Part shown: positions 7,334 to 15,896 of the stretch, in pieces
Layout: each line of letters opens with the position of its first letter
Numbering within the stretch: position 1 is the first letter of the stretch
Program-made: the position numbers and the translations under genes
DNA from: JACQAP01 sp035275265
GTDB lineage: Bacteria; Pseudomonadota; Gammaproteobacteria; Burkholderiales; JACQAP01
Reading direction: 5' to 3'
Length of the DNA stretch: 64,000 bases
NCBI GenBank assembly: GCA_035275265.1
Contig: DATENC010000025.1
Location: forward strand, 206,556-270,555
The notes under the pieces: model-generated
Databases searched by the model: none
The model's input: only the letters and a program-made list of their open reading frames with translations
What the model was told of the DNA's origin: nothing

Positions 7334-8689
7334 TCACGTGTTTTGAGAGTGGTGGACCTCCGGGGCCTTCCCCATTTCATTACCGATTTCATGATCGCTG
7401 CTCAGTCCCTTCGCGCGCGGCGTTGTCAAGGTGTTGACTTGCGCTTCAGTAATCAGACCTGACTTCAAGCCATTCATGATCACGTACGGCAGCATCAGCG
7501 GATTCTTGAAGCGGAATCGGTAACTGCCCGTTACACCGGTCCGCTGAAGAACAGGACCCCGCGACCTTTCACAGAATGTGTAGAGGTGCTGTGCGAACGC
7601 AAGAATGTCGAATGGTCTGCCCATTATTGCGCCCATGGGAACCGCGACATCCGCGGCGGAAAAAAAGCCCAGCGAGTCCGTCTCGGCGAGTGCGCACGCC
7701 AGCAACACCTGTTTGTACAAATTCTCCCGGGCGCTCATGGTCCCCCGGTGGTAGTCACGTGCGACGCTTTCCTGTGCCTGTTGCAAGGCCTTTTCGACAG
7801 CCCTTTGGGTATCCTCCGTCTGAACGTTCAACCTGCCTTCGGTTGCCGCCGCCTGCGCGGAATGCAACGCGAGCAAGTGCGCGTAATGGGGTAACCCCTG
7901 CGAGAGATGCTCTATTCGCCGTTTGGCGTCTTCGTTGATCGTCATCCCGCACGCCCTTAACCCTTTGTCGACGATTTCGAACAACTCGGTCTCCGACATC
8001 CGCGGCATGCGGATCTGTACCAAAGCCCTCTGGATCGATTCGTGCTCCGATATAAGCGTATCCACCGAGTCGGCGACGCCGGCAAGAATGATGGTGCTAT
8101 CGACCGAGTGATCGGAAAGATTTTTTATCGTGTCAGCCAGGAGGGTGGTCGTGTTGCGGTCGTTTATGCGGTCAACCTCGTCGATCACGATCACAGATTT
8201 GTCGATGCGCTGAAGAATCGCTCTGATGGCGTCAGGCGTTGGTTTCCCCGTAAGCAAGTCGGCCAGGCTGCCCTTCTCGGAAACGGCTTCCGGTGTGAAT
8301 CCGTTGGATACGCGTTCACTGGAGAGCGGCATTTCCTTGAATATTGTTTGCCAGAGAGATTCGAAAGTGGTGGTTTGGTCGCAGTTGATCGGACCGCAGG
8401 CGGGAGTGGCAACCTGCGGGCCAAGGATTTCGAGTAATACATTGGAAAGCGATGTCTTTCCGACACCGCGTTCCCCAAAGATAACTGCGTGCTGGCCACG
8501 CTGATGAAACGCGTTGATGGCTTCCAGTATTTGGGATGCCCGGCCCGCGAACAGCGCCTTCTTGTCGATCGGCGCGCTTGGGCTGAATGACCTGGCTATC
8601 CTGGCGATCAGATTGTATTTTTCGTTCGGGTCCACAATTCCATCCCGGTAATGGTGGTTCGTTGGTGATGATGACGAGCCATCCGCCAC
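7334..8689 (-). CDS. Solitary AAA+ ATPase, ORC1/Cdc6-like
   Basis: A 451-residue soluble ATPase of the AAA+/STAND type with general similarity to ORC1/Cdc6-like and TniB-like ATPases. Walker A is GERGVGKTS (72-80) and Walker B VIVIDEVDR (about 166-174). A sensor-1-like strand follows (STIILAGVADS), then a helical lid with LSQGLPHYAHLLALHSAQAA. The C-terminal 150 residues look like a winged-helix region. The first codon is a GTG with a poor ribosome-binding site; a GTG 18 codons later, after GGGATGGAATT, is an alternative. No partner gene is in the same operon. Its role (DNA handling, defence or signalling) cannot be decided from sequence. Confidence 0.75.
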   Translation of the reverse strand: MADGSSSSPTNHHYRDGIVDPNEKYNLIARIARSFSPSAPIDKKALFAGRASQILEAINAFHQRGQHAVIFGERGVGKTSLSNVLLEILGPQVATPACGPINCDQTTTFESLWQTIFKEMPLSSERVSNGFTPEAVSEKGSLADLLTGKPTPDAIRAILQRIDKSVIVIDEVDRINDRNTTTLLADTIKNLSDHSVDSTIILAGVADSVDTLISEHESIQRALVQIRMPRMSETELFEIVDKGLRACGMTINEDAKRRIEHLSQGLPHYAHLLALHSAQAAATEGRLNVQTEDTQRAVEKALQQAQESVARDYHRGTMSARENLYKQVLLACALAETDSLGFFSAADVAVPMGAIMGRPFDILAFAQHLYTFCERSRGPVLQRTGVTGSYRFRFKNPLMLPYVIMNGLKSGLITEAQVNTLTTPRAKGLSSDHEIGNEMGKAPEVHHSQNT

Positions 8690-8811
8690 ATCTTAGACCA
8701 ATTGCATGGATACGCGGTTCCGGCACTTCGAACGATTGACGCCAACGGAGATGCTGCGTGATTGCCCGGCCGTATGTTAGGATGACGCGGACATTGAACG
8801 AGAAGAGTCGG

Positions 8812-9417
8812 ATGCCGCTAGAAGCAAAAAAACTGTCCGAGCGCATCGGATTCACGCGATTCTTTCGCGATCTCAGATACAACCGGCATCGTACACGGCA
8901 GCTCGTCGGTATCTCGTTCCTCGTTCTGCTCACCATTGTCGGCACGCCGGCAAATCCGTACCTCTACTCCCTCGGTGTCGCGATCGCCACGTTGGGAATT
9001 GCCGTGCGGATGTGGGCATCGGGGCACGTGAAGAAGGACAAGTTGCTCGCCACAAACGGGCCGTACGCGTATGTGCGCCACCCGCAATATTTCGGCAACC
9101 AACTTATTACTTTGGGCTTTTGTCTGTGCTCGGGCTTGTGGTGGAGCTTCCTGGTAGGGATCGCTATCGGGTTCTTTTACTATCCCCAAACCATTGCGTA
9201 CGAGGATAGGCGTCTCGCCGGACTCTTTCCAGGCGCATGGGAAGCCTGGAGCAAAGAAACCCGGGCGCTGATCCCGCGGCTCAGGCCGTATCGTTCCGGA
9301 CAAACCCCGGAATGGTCGTTCAGGCAGAGCCTGCGCCGGAACGGCGAGCCTATCATCGCGGCTCTGCTGTTTCTCTGTTTGTACATCTTGTACGTGCCCC
9401 TCGCGCCACTCGCATAA
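8812..9417 (+). CDS. Isoprenylcysteine carboxyl methyltransferase-family membrane protein
   Basis: A 201-residue membrane methyltransferase of the ICMT/PEMT-like group. The SAM-binding signature GPYAYVRHPQYFGN is present, followed by the second conserved block (YYPQTIAYEDRRLAGLFPGAWEAW), and four or five hydrophobic segments are visible. In bacteria the real substrates of most members are unknown, since prenylated CaaX proteins are absent. I chose the ATG at 8812 (AGAAGAG upstream); in-frame ATGs at 8782 and 8758 are possible. The kinase-like gene follows after 10 bases, so the two likely form an operon, and the AAA+ gene is divergent. Confidence 0.8.
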   Translation: MPLEAKKLSERIGFTRFFRDLRYNRHRTRQLVGISFLVLLTIVGTPANPYLYSLGVAIATLGIAVRMWASGHVKKDKLLATNGPYAYVRHPQYFGNQLITLGFCLCSGLWWSFLVGIAIGFFYYPQTIAYEDRRLAGLFPGAWEAWSKETRALIPRLRPYRSGQTPEWSFRQSLRRNGEPIIAALLFLCLYILYVPLAPLA

Positions 9418-9427
9418 CGCTCCTACC

Positions 9428-10111
9428 ATGCTCGCTCTGCCCGACATTCCGACCGAGCGCGCATTGATCAAGTGGATTGAAGCCCAAACCCGATCAGGGA
9501 AACCGGCGTATGCCCACGGTTGCCAGGGCCCCGTTTATCTCTACGATAGCGAGGGCCTTCGCTTTGTCGTAAAAGCGGCGGTGGGCGGCGGCTTCTCGGG
9601 CCTGGTGCGGCGCTGGATGCTGCGCCGGGAGTACGGCGCGTATCTACGGCTCACCGACTTCGCCGGCAGCCCGCGCTGTTATGGGTTGATCGACGGCCGT
9701 TACCTGGTACTCGAGTACATAGCCGGTCTTTCGCTTCGAACCGCGCGGATCGACGACAGGCGCACATACTTCGACGTCCTTTTCGCGCATATCGGCGAGT
9801 TGCATCGGCGGGGCGTGGCGCACGCGGATCTCAAGAGCAGGGATAATCTCCTAGTGATCGCCGGTCACCTCCCTTTCGTAGTGGATTTCGGCGCAGCCAT
9901 CGTGCGCAAGCCCGGATTTGCACCGTTCAATCACTATCTCTACGAACTTGCCCGTCGCCTCGACTTCAACGCCTGGGCAAAGCTCAAGTACGAGGGTCGT
10001 ATGGAGGAACTCACAGCGGAAGACCGCCCGTACTACCGGCGCACGGCCGTAGAAATTATCGCTCGCGCGGTCAGGCCGTCTTATTTGTGGCTCAGACGCC
10101 GCATTTTCTAG
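9428..10111 (+). CDS. Lipopolysaccharide (Kdo) kinase-like protein kinase-fold protein
   Basis: A 227-residue protein with a minimal eukaryotic-type kinase fold, closest in pattern to the Kdo/heptose LPS kinases. Visible catalytic elements are Lys49 (RFVVKA), Glu69 (RREYG), the catalytic loop AHADLKSRDNLLV with Asp134 and Asn140, and the metal-binding DFG at 153-155. The basic, aromatic C-terminus (SYLWLRRRIF) fits membrane association. It could phosphorylate lipid A core sugar or a small molecule. It follows the ICMT-like gene by 10 bases and converges on the Crp-family regulator. Confidence 0.8.
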   Translation: MLALPDIPTERALIKWIEAQTRSGKPAYAHGCQGPVYLYDSEGLRFVVKAAVGGGFSGLVRRWMLRREYGAYLRLTDFAGSPRCYGLIDGRYLVLEYIAGLSLRTARIDDRRTYFDVLFAHIGELHRRGVAHADLKSRDNLLVIAGHLPFVVDFGAAIVRKPGFAPFNHYLYELARRLDFNAWAKLKYEGRMEELTAEDRPYYRRTAVEIIARAVRPSYLWLRRRIF

Positions 10112-10128
10112 CGTGTCCGGATGCAGCT

Positions 10129-10929
10129 TCAGAGTGCGGGGTTGTTCCGCAGCAAGCGGTCGAACTCTTTCTCCACTACCGCATAACACTCGCAGACCCG
10201 GGCTTCGAGCTTCGGACGGTCCAGCACGGTGATCTTTCCGCGCCTGTAGTGGATCAATCCTGCCGCCTGCAGCTTGCCGGCGGCCTCGGTCACGCTCTCG
10301 CGAAGCACGCCAAGATTGTTGGCAATCAACTCCTGGGTCATGGTCAATTCGTTCCAGGGTAACCGGTCCAGACTCAGGAGCAGCCAGCGGCACAGTTGCT
10401 GTTCGACGGAATGATGGCGATTGCACATTGCGGTCTGCGCTGTCTGCGTGTTCAGCGCCTGCGCATAGCGTAGCAGCAGATGCTGCAGTACGCCTCCCCG
10501 ACCGAATTCTGCTTGCAGGACATTTGCTCTAAGCCGATAGCCGTAGCCCGCGCTCTGTACCACTGCGCGGCCCGGAGTGCTTTCACCACCCATAAAGAGC
10601 GCGATACCGACGACGCCCTCGTTGCCTACGACTGCGATTTGCGGCGAGGATCCGTCTTCCATGACGTACAGCAGGGACACGATGCTGTTGGTCGGGAAAT
10701 ACACATATCCCTGATTGCTGCCGGATTCGTAAAGAGCCAAGCCCAGGGGTAGCGGCATGAGCTCCAGATCGGGTAGCAGGCGCTCGTATTCCGCGGCGGG
10801 CAGTGCGTTGAGAAGCTGGTTCTGCCGAGGCCATTGCCGTGCGGACAAGGTTTGCCGTGCGGACGCAGTTTGCCGCGCGAATAAAGATGGGTTCCTACCC
10901 ATCGGCATGGAGACTGCTTGAGCGGGCAT
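10129..10929 (-). CDS. Crp/Fnr-family transcriptional regulator
   Basis: A 266-residue regulator with an N-terminal cyclic-nucleotide-binding-type beta-roll (about 50-165) and a C-terminal winged helix (about 175-250). The HTH is recognisable in MTQELIANNLGVLRESVTEA. There are no Cys ligands of the Fnr Fe-S type in the N-terminal part. The residues that contact cAMP in E. coli Crp are not conserved, so the effector is unknown. The start at 10929 has a GGAG site 8 bases upstream; other ATGs (10980, 10908) are possible. Residues near 20-40 contain a short tandem repeat (QTASAR, QTLSAR) encoded by three 18-bp units. Confidence 0.85.
   Translation of the reverse strand: MPAQAVSMPMGRNPSLFARQTASARQTLSARQWPRQNQLLNALPAAEYERLLPDLELMPLPLGLALYESGSNQGYVYFPTNSIVSLLYVMEDGSSPQIAVVGNEGVVGIALFMGGESTPGRAVVQSAGYGYRLRANVLQAEFGRGGVLQHLLLRYAQALNTQTAQTAMCNRHHSVEQQLCRWLLLSLDRLPWNELTMTQELIANNLGVLRESVTEAAGKLQAAGLIHYRRGKITVLDRPKLEARVCECYAVVEKEFDRLLRNNPAL
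10834..10887. repeat. 18-bp tandem repeat, three units, in regulator N-terminus
   Basis: Units starting at 10834, 10852 and 10870 share TTGCCGTGCGGAC (third copy diverged). They encode a six-residue Ser-Ala-Arg-Gln repeat ahead of the sensor domain of the Crp-family protein. Confidence 0.8.
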
Positions 10930-11059
10930 CAAAGGGCTCCGAATCCAAATCGGTACGCCCCTTATCCTAGTGCCCGGCACACTCCGCCTCTATACAGGAC
11001 TCACCTGATTTTCAGGTAGGGAATTCACTACGGATTGGCTTCGTGGCGCCGGAGGAAAT

Positions 11060-11578
11060 TCAGTTCCAGAAATCGTAGCCGAACGTAAACGCCACCGCGA
11101 CAGCGCCAAGCAAGACGATCTGCGCGTTTGCCCGTCCGAACTGATAGCCGACCGCCGGCACTATTCCGAGGCCATAACCCTTGTTGTTGATTGGCAACTG
11201 GTCCTCGTACGGATCCTTATAGCCATACACCAATCCCGCAGAAAGCTTCACATAAAGATTCGGGTTGACTCGCTCAAGGAACCAGCGCCGGCCACCATAG
11301 ACGTACGCGGCGTCCTGGTAATACGAGTTCTTGAAAACGGCGCCACCCACCAGCCAATGCGATCCCGATTCCCATTCGGCGCCGACAAGATGCGGCCATT
11401 GATTGTGGCCCTGGTTGTCCTCCCAGTGCGCTACGTAGGGTCCCAACTCCAGCATCACGCGGTCGCCTTCGCTGAACACGCCGGCATGCGCCATCTCCAC
11501 GCAGGCAAGAAGCGAAAACCACGCCGCCGCGCGGAGATACCACGATGTTCTGATGCCGACGCTCAGGCCGTGACCCAT
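11060..11578 (-). CDS. Exported beta-barrel-like protein of unknown function
   Basis: A 172-residue protein with a signal peptide (cleavage near EMAHA-G) and a mature part of alternating aromatic and glycine-rich strands ending in FTFGYDFWN. A C-terminal aromatic residue is typical of small outer-membrane beta-barrels. I recognise no named family with certainty. Its start overlaps the end of the amidohydrolase gene by 16 bases, so the two are translationally coupled and may act together in the envelope. Confidence 0.65.
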   Translation of the reverse strand: MGHGLSVGIRTSWYLRAAAWFSLLACVEMAHAGVFSEGDRVMLELGPYVAHWEDNQGHNQWPHLVGAEWESGSHWLVGGAVFKNSYYQDAAYVYGGRRWFLERVNPNLYVKLSAGLVYGYKDPYEDQLPINNKGYGLGIVPAVGYQFGRANAQIVLLGAVAVAFTFGYDFWN

Positions 11579-13032
11579 CCGTACCAGTGGTGACTCGGGT
11601 CGGCACCCTCCTCGAGATAGCTCATCTTGATCTGGCTCAGATAGTCACTGGGGATCTCGTTGCGCTTCGCCTTCACGTCCACACCGAAAACACGCGCACT
11701 GTTCAGGCCGAAGATCTGTTCCTTCACCGCCCGGGTCAGCGGTGCGTACCCATGTTTCTCGATCAATGCGCCGGGAATCTCGAAACGCCGGAACGCTTCG
11801 ATTTGCCACTGGGGCGTGCCGTACCAGATCGAGTCGGTCCCCCATAGCACGTGGTCCGCGCCGAAGGCATCGATCATCTGGCCCAACAGATGAGCGCAGG
11901 CCGTCGGGTTGGTGGTGACGAGTTGCGCAAAGGTGGAGCCCAGCTCCATGTAAATGTTCTTGATGCCTGGTTCCTTCTTCTTCATCTCGCAGAACTCAGT
12001 GGTCCAGGGCACCTCGCCCGACTCCTTTGGCGCCGTCACCCCCAACAATCCGGAGTGATAGACGAGAAAGTCGATGTCCGGAAAATCTTTCGCCGCCTTG
12101 ATCAGATCGCGCGGATGGTTGTAATCGGCGATTGGACCGAGTGGCAGGCCCTTGTGGACGCAGAACCGCTTGATTCCGAGTTCACGGGCTTTTTCCAGCA
12201 TGGGATAGGCGATCTTCTCGTCGTCGACGAACCAGCCCCGGTCGAATCCCTTGGGACAGGATCCGGTGTAGGCCTTCCATGCGTCAACCTTGAGCGTTTC
12301 CGCCTGCAACTCCATGAAGTCGAGATCTGTCTTTCCCAGTTGCGGAGTCACCAGTCCATGAGCCAGCATCCGGCGCGACTGCGTGATGCGATTGATTTCG
12401 TCGCGAATGTGCGTCATTTCCTTCGGCGGGACTACTGCCTCCTGGGGATAGGGTCCCGGCGGCGTGGAGATGAGCCCGATCGCGGTCTCGCTGTCGAGAA
12501 ACACCTCCTTGATGAAGTTCTGCCACGAAAGATCCGCGAGGGTGCCGCTGTCCGATGCGAGCTTCGGATTCATTTGTTTCGCCCGACCGCGCAATCGCAG
12601 GAGATTCCCTTTGGCCACAGCGCCCTTGCGATCGGCCTCTGCATCCGTGGGGTCGTACGCCGCCCCGACATAGTGAAGCTGCACGTCGAAGATAAACAGC
12701 GGCCCGCCTTTGAATTCCTTTACGGCCGCCTGATCCGCCGCCTCGGCTGCGGAGACGTTGAAGAATTGACCGAAGACCGCGTTCATGGCGAGGAACGACG
12801 TCACCATCCCGCCGCTCGAGCGAAGGAACTCCCTGCGGGTGAGTCCCAGCCTCGGAGCCAGGCGCCCTGCCTCGGCCAGGATCCGCGCTTCTACCTCCCG
12901 CTGGGCGGCGGTCTGCGGCAGTGGCGGAAATTCCTCGTTGGACACAAGCCGTGTGGGGATCGGGATTTCAGTACGCAGACCCTGACGCATGCCGGGGCGC
13001 ACGCGGAAAGCATGACGATTCAGTTTCATCAT
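11563..13032 (-). CDS. Exported amidohydrolase-family protein (ACMSD-like)
   Basis: A 489-residue metal-dependent hydrolase of the amidohydrolase-2 (ACMSD-like) superfamily. A Tat-type signal lies after a 60-residue leader (LTRREFLRSSGG, residues 64-75, then a hydrophobic run), so the folded enzyme is probably exported. TIM-barrel features include FIFDVQLHYVG (the usual DxHxH is here DVQLH), CVHKGLPLG, FLVYHSG and the C-terminal LWGTDSIWYG with the conserved Asp. The ATG at 13032 has GAGGAGTCG upstream. The altered first His motif suggests one metal or none; the reaction is not determinable. The downstream beta-barrel-like gene overlaps it. Confidence 0.85.
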   Translation of the reverse strand: MMKLNRHAFRVRPGMRQGLRTEIPIPTRLVSNEEFPPLPQTAAQREVEARILAEAGRLAPRLGLTRREFLRSSGGMVTSFLAMNAVFGQFFNVSAAEAADQAAVKEFKGGPLFIFDVQLHYVGAAYDPTDAEADRKGAVAKGNLLRLRGRAKQMNPKLASDSGTLADLSWQNFIKEVFLDSETAIGLISTPPGPYPQEAVVPPKEMTHIRDEINRITQSRRMLAHGLVTPQLGKTDLDFMELQAETLKVDAWKAYTGSCPKGFDRGWFVDDEKIAYPMLEKARELGIKRFCVHKGLPLGPIADYNHPRDLIKAAKDFPDIDFLVYHSGLLGVTAPKESGEVPWTTEFCEMKKKEPGIKNIYMELGSTFAQLVTTNPTACAHLLGQMIDAFGADHVLWGTDSIWYGTPQWQIEAFRRFEIPGALIEKHGYAPLTRAVKEQIFGLNSARVFGVDVKAKRNEIPSDYLSQIKMSYLEEGADPSHHWYGWVTA

Positions 13033-13128
13033 CGACTCCTCTGTTGATGGGATGAAGCGGCTTTCGGCAGGGCGCGCAGCGTTCAGCGCTCCCCAATGAG
13101 ATGGAGTGTAATGCTCCTTATTGTGAAG

Positions 13129-15267
13129 TCAACCGTGGCCTGGTGTGGTCAGGAACTCGCGTACGCGGTCCTTCTGTTTGAAGCCTCTATCAGGCTCCTC
13201 GAAGCTACGGATTTCAAACAACGCCTCATTGAGGCTCATCTCGCCGGCTTCCAGTAATTTGCCGACCAGGTGCTCTGTCAGCGGCTTGAGCCGGTCCAAT
13301 ACGGCTTTGGTTTCGCCGTACAGGCGCTCGCTCTGCGCTTCCATGATGTTGCGTGTTTCTTCGTCCACTTCGTGACCGCCGCCGTTGTTGTCCTTGGCGA
13401 GCGCGCCGAAGTTCAGGCGGGTCTTGCGGTACATGCCCATCTCACCCACGGCGTGGTGCAACAACTGCGTCACGCGGGTGATGTCGTTGTGTGCCCCGTT
13501 GGTCGTGCCTTCCTCGCCGAAGAACAGTTCCTCGTTGGCCATGCCTCCCAGCAGCACGCGCACATCGTGCTCGATGTCGCCCTTGGTCTTGAGCAGGTTG
13601 ACCCCCTGCTTGTGGAATACGAATCCCAATGCGTTGGTGCGCGCGTTGGCCTTGAGCGAAATCTTGATGGTCTTCATGTCGGCCAGGACCTGGTCCCAGT
13701 CGCCGTTGGCCAGCTTGCGTTCGTGTTCGAGGTCCACCAGGAAGTGGCCCCATTCGTGCACGGCAATGATGCGGCGATCACGGTCGCGTTCCTTGGTGGT
13801 ATTGGTGTTGACGTTGCCCACAAGCATGCGCTCGGCAGCCCGCATCAGCGTATCGTCGCCGATCATCTCTCCCGCCTGCACGGCCGTGATGCCAGCCTGG
13901 TTGACGATGGTCTCCAGGTCGGCAGGGCTGCGCCCCTCGGTTACTGCAACCAGGTGGCGAAGGTCGAGGTCGGGCAAAACTTTGTCGGCGCGCTGGCGCA
14001 GGTAGTGGCCGATGATAGCCAGCCGCTCTTCCCGGTTGGGCATGCGAAAGTCCACCTTCATCTGGAAGCGGCGCAGCATGGCCTCGTCCATCTTCATTGT
14101 TTCGCTGTTGAAGTTGCTGGCCACAATCCAGATGATCTCGGCTGTGTGCTTGCTGCGCACGCCGTCCAGCACGGATAGCAGCGTGTTCGCGGTGTCGTCG
14201 TCAAACTTGCGGCGGCCGCCGCGCTTCATGAAAAGATCCTGCGCCTCGTCCAGGAACACGATGCAGCGCTTGCGCCGCCTGGCCATCGCCATGATGCGGC
14301 TGAGCGTGTTCGAGCCGCCGGCGACAAAACCCGTTTCCAGGTTGGCGGCGGAATGGAACAGGATGGGGAGGCGCAGTTCCTTGGCCAGGTAGCTGGCCAG
14401 CTTGGTTTTGCCGGTACCCGCCGGGCCGCTGAACATCACGTTGAAGGGCTTGCTGATGCCGTACTCGGCGTATGCCGCGCGGCGCTGATACTGGTCCTTG
14501 ATCTGTGCGACCTCGGCCTTGATGTCGTCCATCCCCACCAGGTCGTCGATGGAGCCTTGCACTTGTGCCGGCTCGATGAACTTCAGGGCCTTGTACTGTG
14601 CCTTGAGCTGGAAGAACAGAAAGGTCAGCAATCCGACCGTGAGCGCGGCCGACAGCACCGCACTGACGCCTGCCTTCCAGTCATCCTTCGCGGACTGCGG
14701 GCGGGCGCCGGCAAAGCGCTGGTCCAGGCGCTCGAGCAATTCGAGGCTGCTGGGGCTAAGTTCGGCGCGCGGAACGAAAGCAAGCTTCCCTCCCCAAGGC
14801 GCGGTGACGGCCTTGTCGGCGAAAATCTTGGTCTCCATGTCGCTGGGGTAATACGCGTGCTGCTTGCCCCGAGATTCGATCAGGATGATGCGCTCCGACA
14901 CGTTCCACATCAGCGGCCTGTAGATCACCGTGATGCGCTCAACCGGGTTGGTCTCCAGGAAGCTCAGCACGGAGCCGGTGCCGAACACGACGGGTAGCTT
15001 GTCGTCGAGCTTCCAGATCCCCTCGCCCGTGTTCCCGGCAACGGACATGGCCCTGACCTGCTTGGCAACGGCGGTCTGCTTCTCTATGAGCACGAACGAA
15101 TAGATGCCGGTGGCCGGGATCAGAACCGCTATGGCCAGTACCGTGAGCTTGACGCTCACCCGCTGGATCACGAACCAGTCCTGCAGCCGGTTGGCGGCCT
15201 TCTTGACGGCAGGCCACAGGCCCGTCGAGGTCGGCGCGCCACCCCTGGAATTAGACAAATGCGACAT
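13129..15267 (-). CDS. FtsH-like membrane AAA+ metalloprotease, divergent
   Basis: A 712-residue membrane-anchored AAA+ protease related to FtsH (M41). Two transmembrane helices (about 41-60 and 200-221) enclose a roughly 140-residue extracytoplasmic domain, about twice that of E. coli FtsH. Walker A is GPAGTGKT (281-288) and Walker B CIVFLDEAQD (335-344). The zinc site is HEWGH (504-508) instead of the usual HEAGH, and the probable third ligand is Asp595 in AHNDITRVT. It would extract and degrade membrane or misfolded proteins. Sequence divergence and the large periplasmic part suggest a specialised paralogue rather than the housekeeping enzyme. The ribosome-binding site is weak. Confidence 0.85.
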   Translation of the reverse strand: MSHLSNSRGGAPTSTGLWPAVKKAANRLQDWFVIQRVSVKLTVLAIAVLIPATGIYSFVLIEKQTAVAKQVRAMSVAGNTGEGIWKLDDKLPVVFGTGSVLSFLETNPVERITVIYRPLMWNVSERIILIESRGKQHAYYPSDMETKIFADKAVTAPWGGKLAFVPRAELSPSSLELLERLDQRFAGARPQSAKDDWKAGVSAVLSAALTVGLLTFLFFQLKAQYKALKFIEPAQVQGSIDDLVGMDDIKAEVAQIKDQYQRRAAYAEYGISKPFNVMFSGPAGTGKTKLASYLAKELRLPILFHSAANLETGFVAGGSNTLSRIMAMARRRKRCIVFLDEAQDLFMKRGGRRKFDDDTANTLLSVLDGVRSKHTAEIIWIVASNFNSETMKMDEAMLRRFQMKVDFRMPNREERLAIIGHYLRQRADKVLPDLDLRHLVAVTEGRSPADLETIVNQAGITAVQAGEMIGDDTLMRAAERMLVGNVNTNTTKERDRDRRIIAVHEWGHFLVDLEHERKLANGDWDQVLADMKTIKISLKANARTNALGFVFHKQGVNLLKTKGDIEHDVRVLLGGMANEELFFGEEGTTNGAHNDITRVTQLLHHAVGEMGMYRKTRLNFGALAKDNNGGGHEVDEETRNIMEAQSERLYGETKAVLDRLKPLTEHLVGKLLEAGEMSLNEALFEIRSFEEPDRGFKQKDRVREFLTTPGHG

Positions 15268-15569
15268 GGCAGTCTTTAGTGGCGGGCCCTATGCCGTGTT
15301 CCGGAGCCGGAACACACTATTTACGATCACCGGACTGAAGCCTCTTAGGTAAATAGCCGGGGAAGAGTCTTAACAAAACCCCGGCTCCGGATTGGAGTCT
15401 GAAGCAGGCCTCGAGGTTCCTGTTACCCCGTTCGCATGGAACTATCGACCCCATCTGTGTGCTAGCGCACGGATGACTTCGGGACGAGACCGGAACAATG
15501 GACGCTTGTATGGTGGATCGCTGTAGGCGCGCGATTCGATCCTTTACCCTACGCGAAAGGTGAAATCTT
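15268..15569. other. Intergenic region between FtsH-like gene and small membrane protein
   Basis: Contains a 20-bp palindrome (15296-15315, separate entry) and a second inverted repeat, AGCCGGGG (15355-15362) with CCCCGGCT (15379-15386), which would be a hairpin in a minus-strand leader. I see no gene, tRNA or terminator with a T-run in the rest. Confidence 0.5.
15296..15315 (-). promoter_or_regulatory. Palindrome upstream of the FtsH-like gene, candidate operator
   Basis: GTGTTCCGG and CCGGAACAC are perfect 9-bp arms separated by AG, 29 bases upstream of the FtsH-like start codon. Symmetry and position fit a repressor or activator site; the protein that binds it is unknown. Confidence 0.5.
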
Positions 15570-15644
15570 ATGAACAGCGTCATCTACATTGTCGGACTAA
15601 TCGTCATCATCATCGCTATCCTGTCGTTTTTCGGCCTGCGCTAG
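15570..15644 (+). CDS. Small hydrophobic membrane protein, 24 residues
   Basis: A 24-residue single-helix protein: a short polar start (MNSVIY), a run of Ile/Val/Leu (about residues 6-20) and a C-terminal FFGLR. A good AAAGGTG ribosome-binding site lies 8 bases before the ATG. The pattern is like tiny conserved membrane proteins of proteobacteria whose function is unknown. It stands alone between divergent and convergent neighbours. Confidence 0.6.
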   Translation: MNSVIYIVGLIVIIIAILSFFGLR

Positions 15645-15790
15645 AGCATCTGATCGGTCACACCGCAAAATCCAGATAGGCGATCAGCGGATCAATCTCT
15701 GGTCGCCGTTTCAAACGTCGGTGCTGTGATCTGCAACGATTCCGCGGCGGACACAAGATTTCGTTCCGCCGTATCGGCGGGTATTGTCGC

Positions 15791-15896
15791 CCTTCTTCAC
15801 TCTCCCCTCTCCCCTCTCCCCTCTTCCCTGACTTCTTCTCTCGCCCCTCGTCCCTCTTTCCTCGCCCCTGCCCTCTCCCCTCTTCCCTCTTCCCTA
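15791..15896. repeat. Degenerate heptamer array (CCCTCTY type)
   Basis: About 15 units with a 7-base period, mostly CTCTCCC, CTCTTCC and CGCCCCT on the plus strand (GGGAAGA-type on the minus strand). It begins immediately after the stop codon of the NAD-glutamate dehydrogenase gene (TGA-TAGGGAAGAGG on the coding strand). Confidence 0.85.

Noticed and set aside
7023..7462. Several open frames on both strands in the region 7.0-7.5 kb
   Set aside because: They lack ribosome-binding sites and family sequence, one crosses a strong terminator, and others are antisense to the AAA+ ATPase gene.
11851..13047. Long plus-strand frame (398 codons) opposite the amidohydrolase gene
   Set aside because: It is the complement of a gene with clear domains; high GC makes long antisense frames common here.
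15791..15896. CRISPR-like array
   Set aside because: The period is only 7 bases with degenerate units and no spacers, so it is a simple heptamer repeat.
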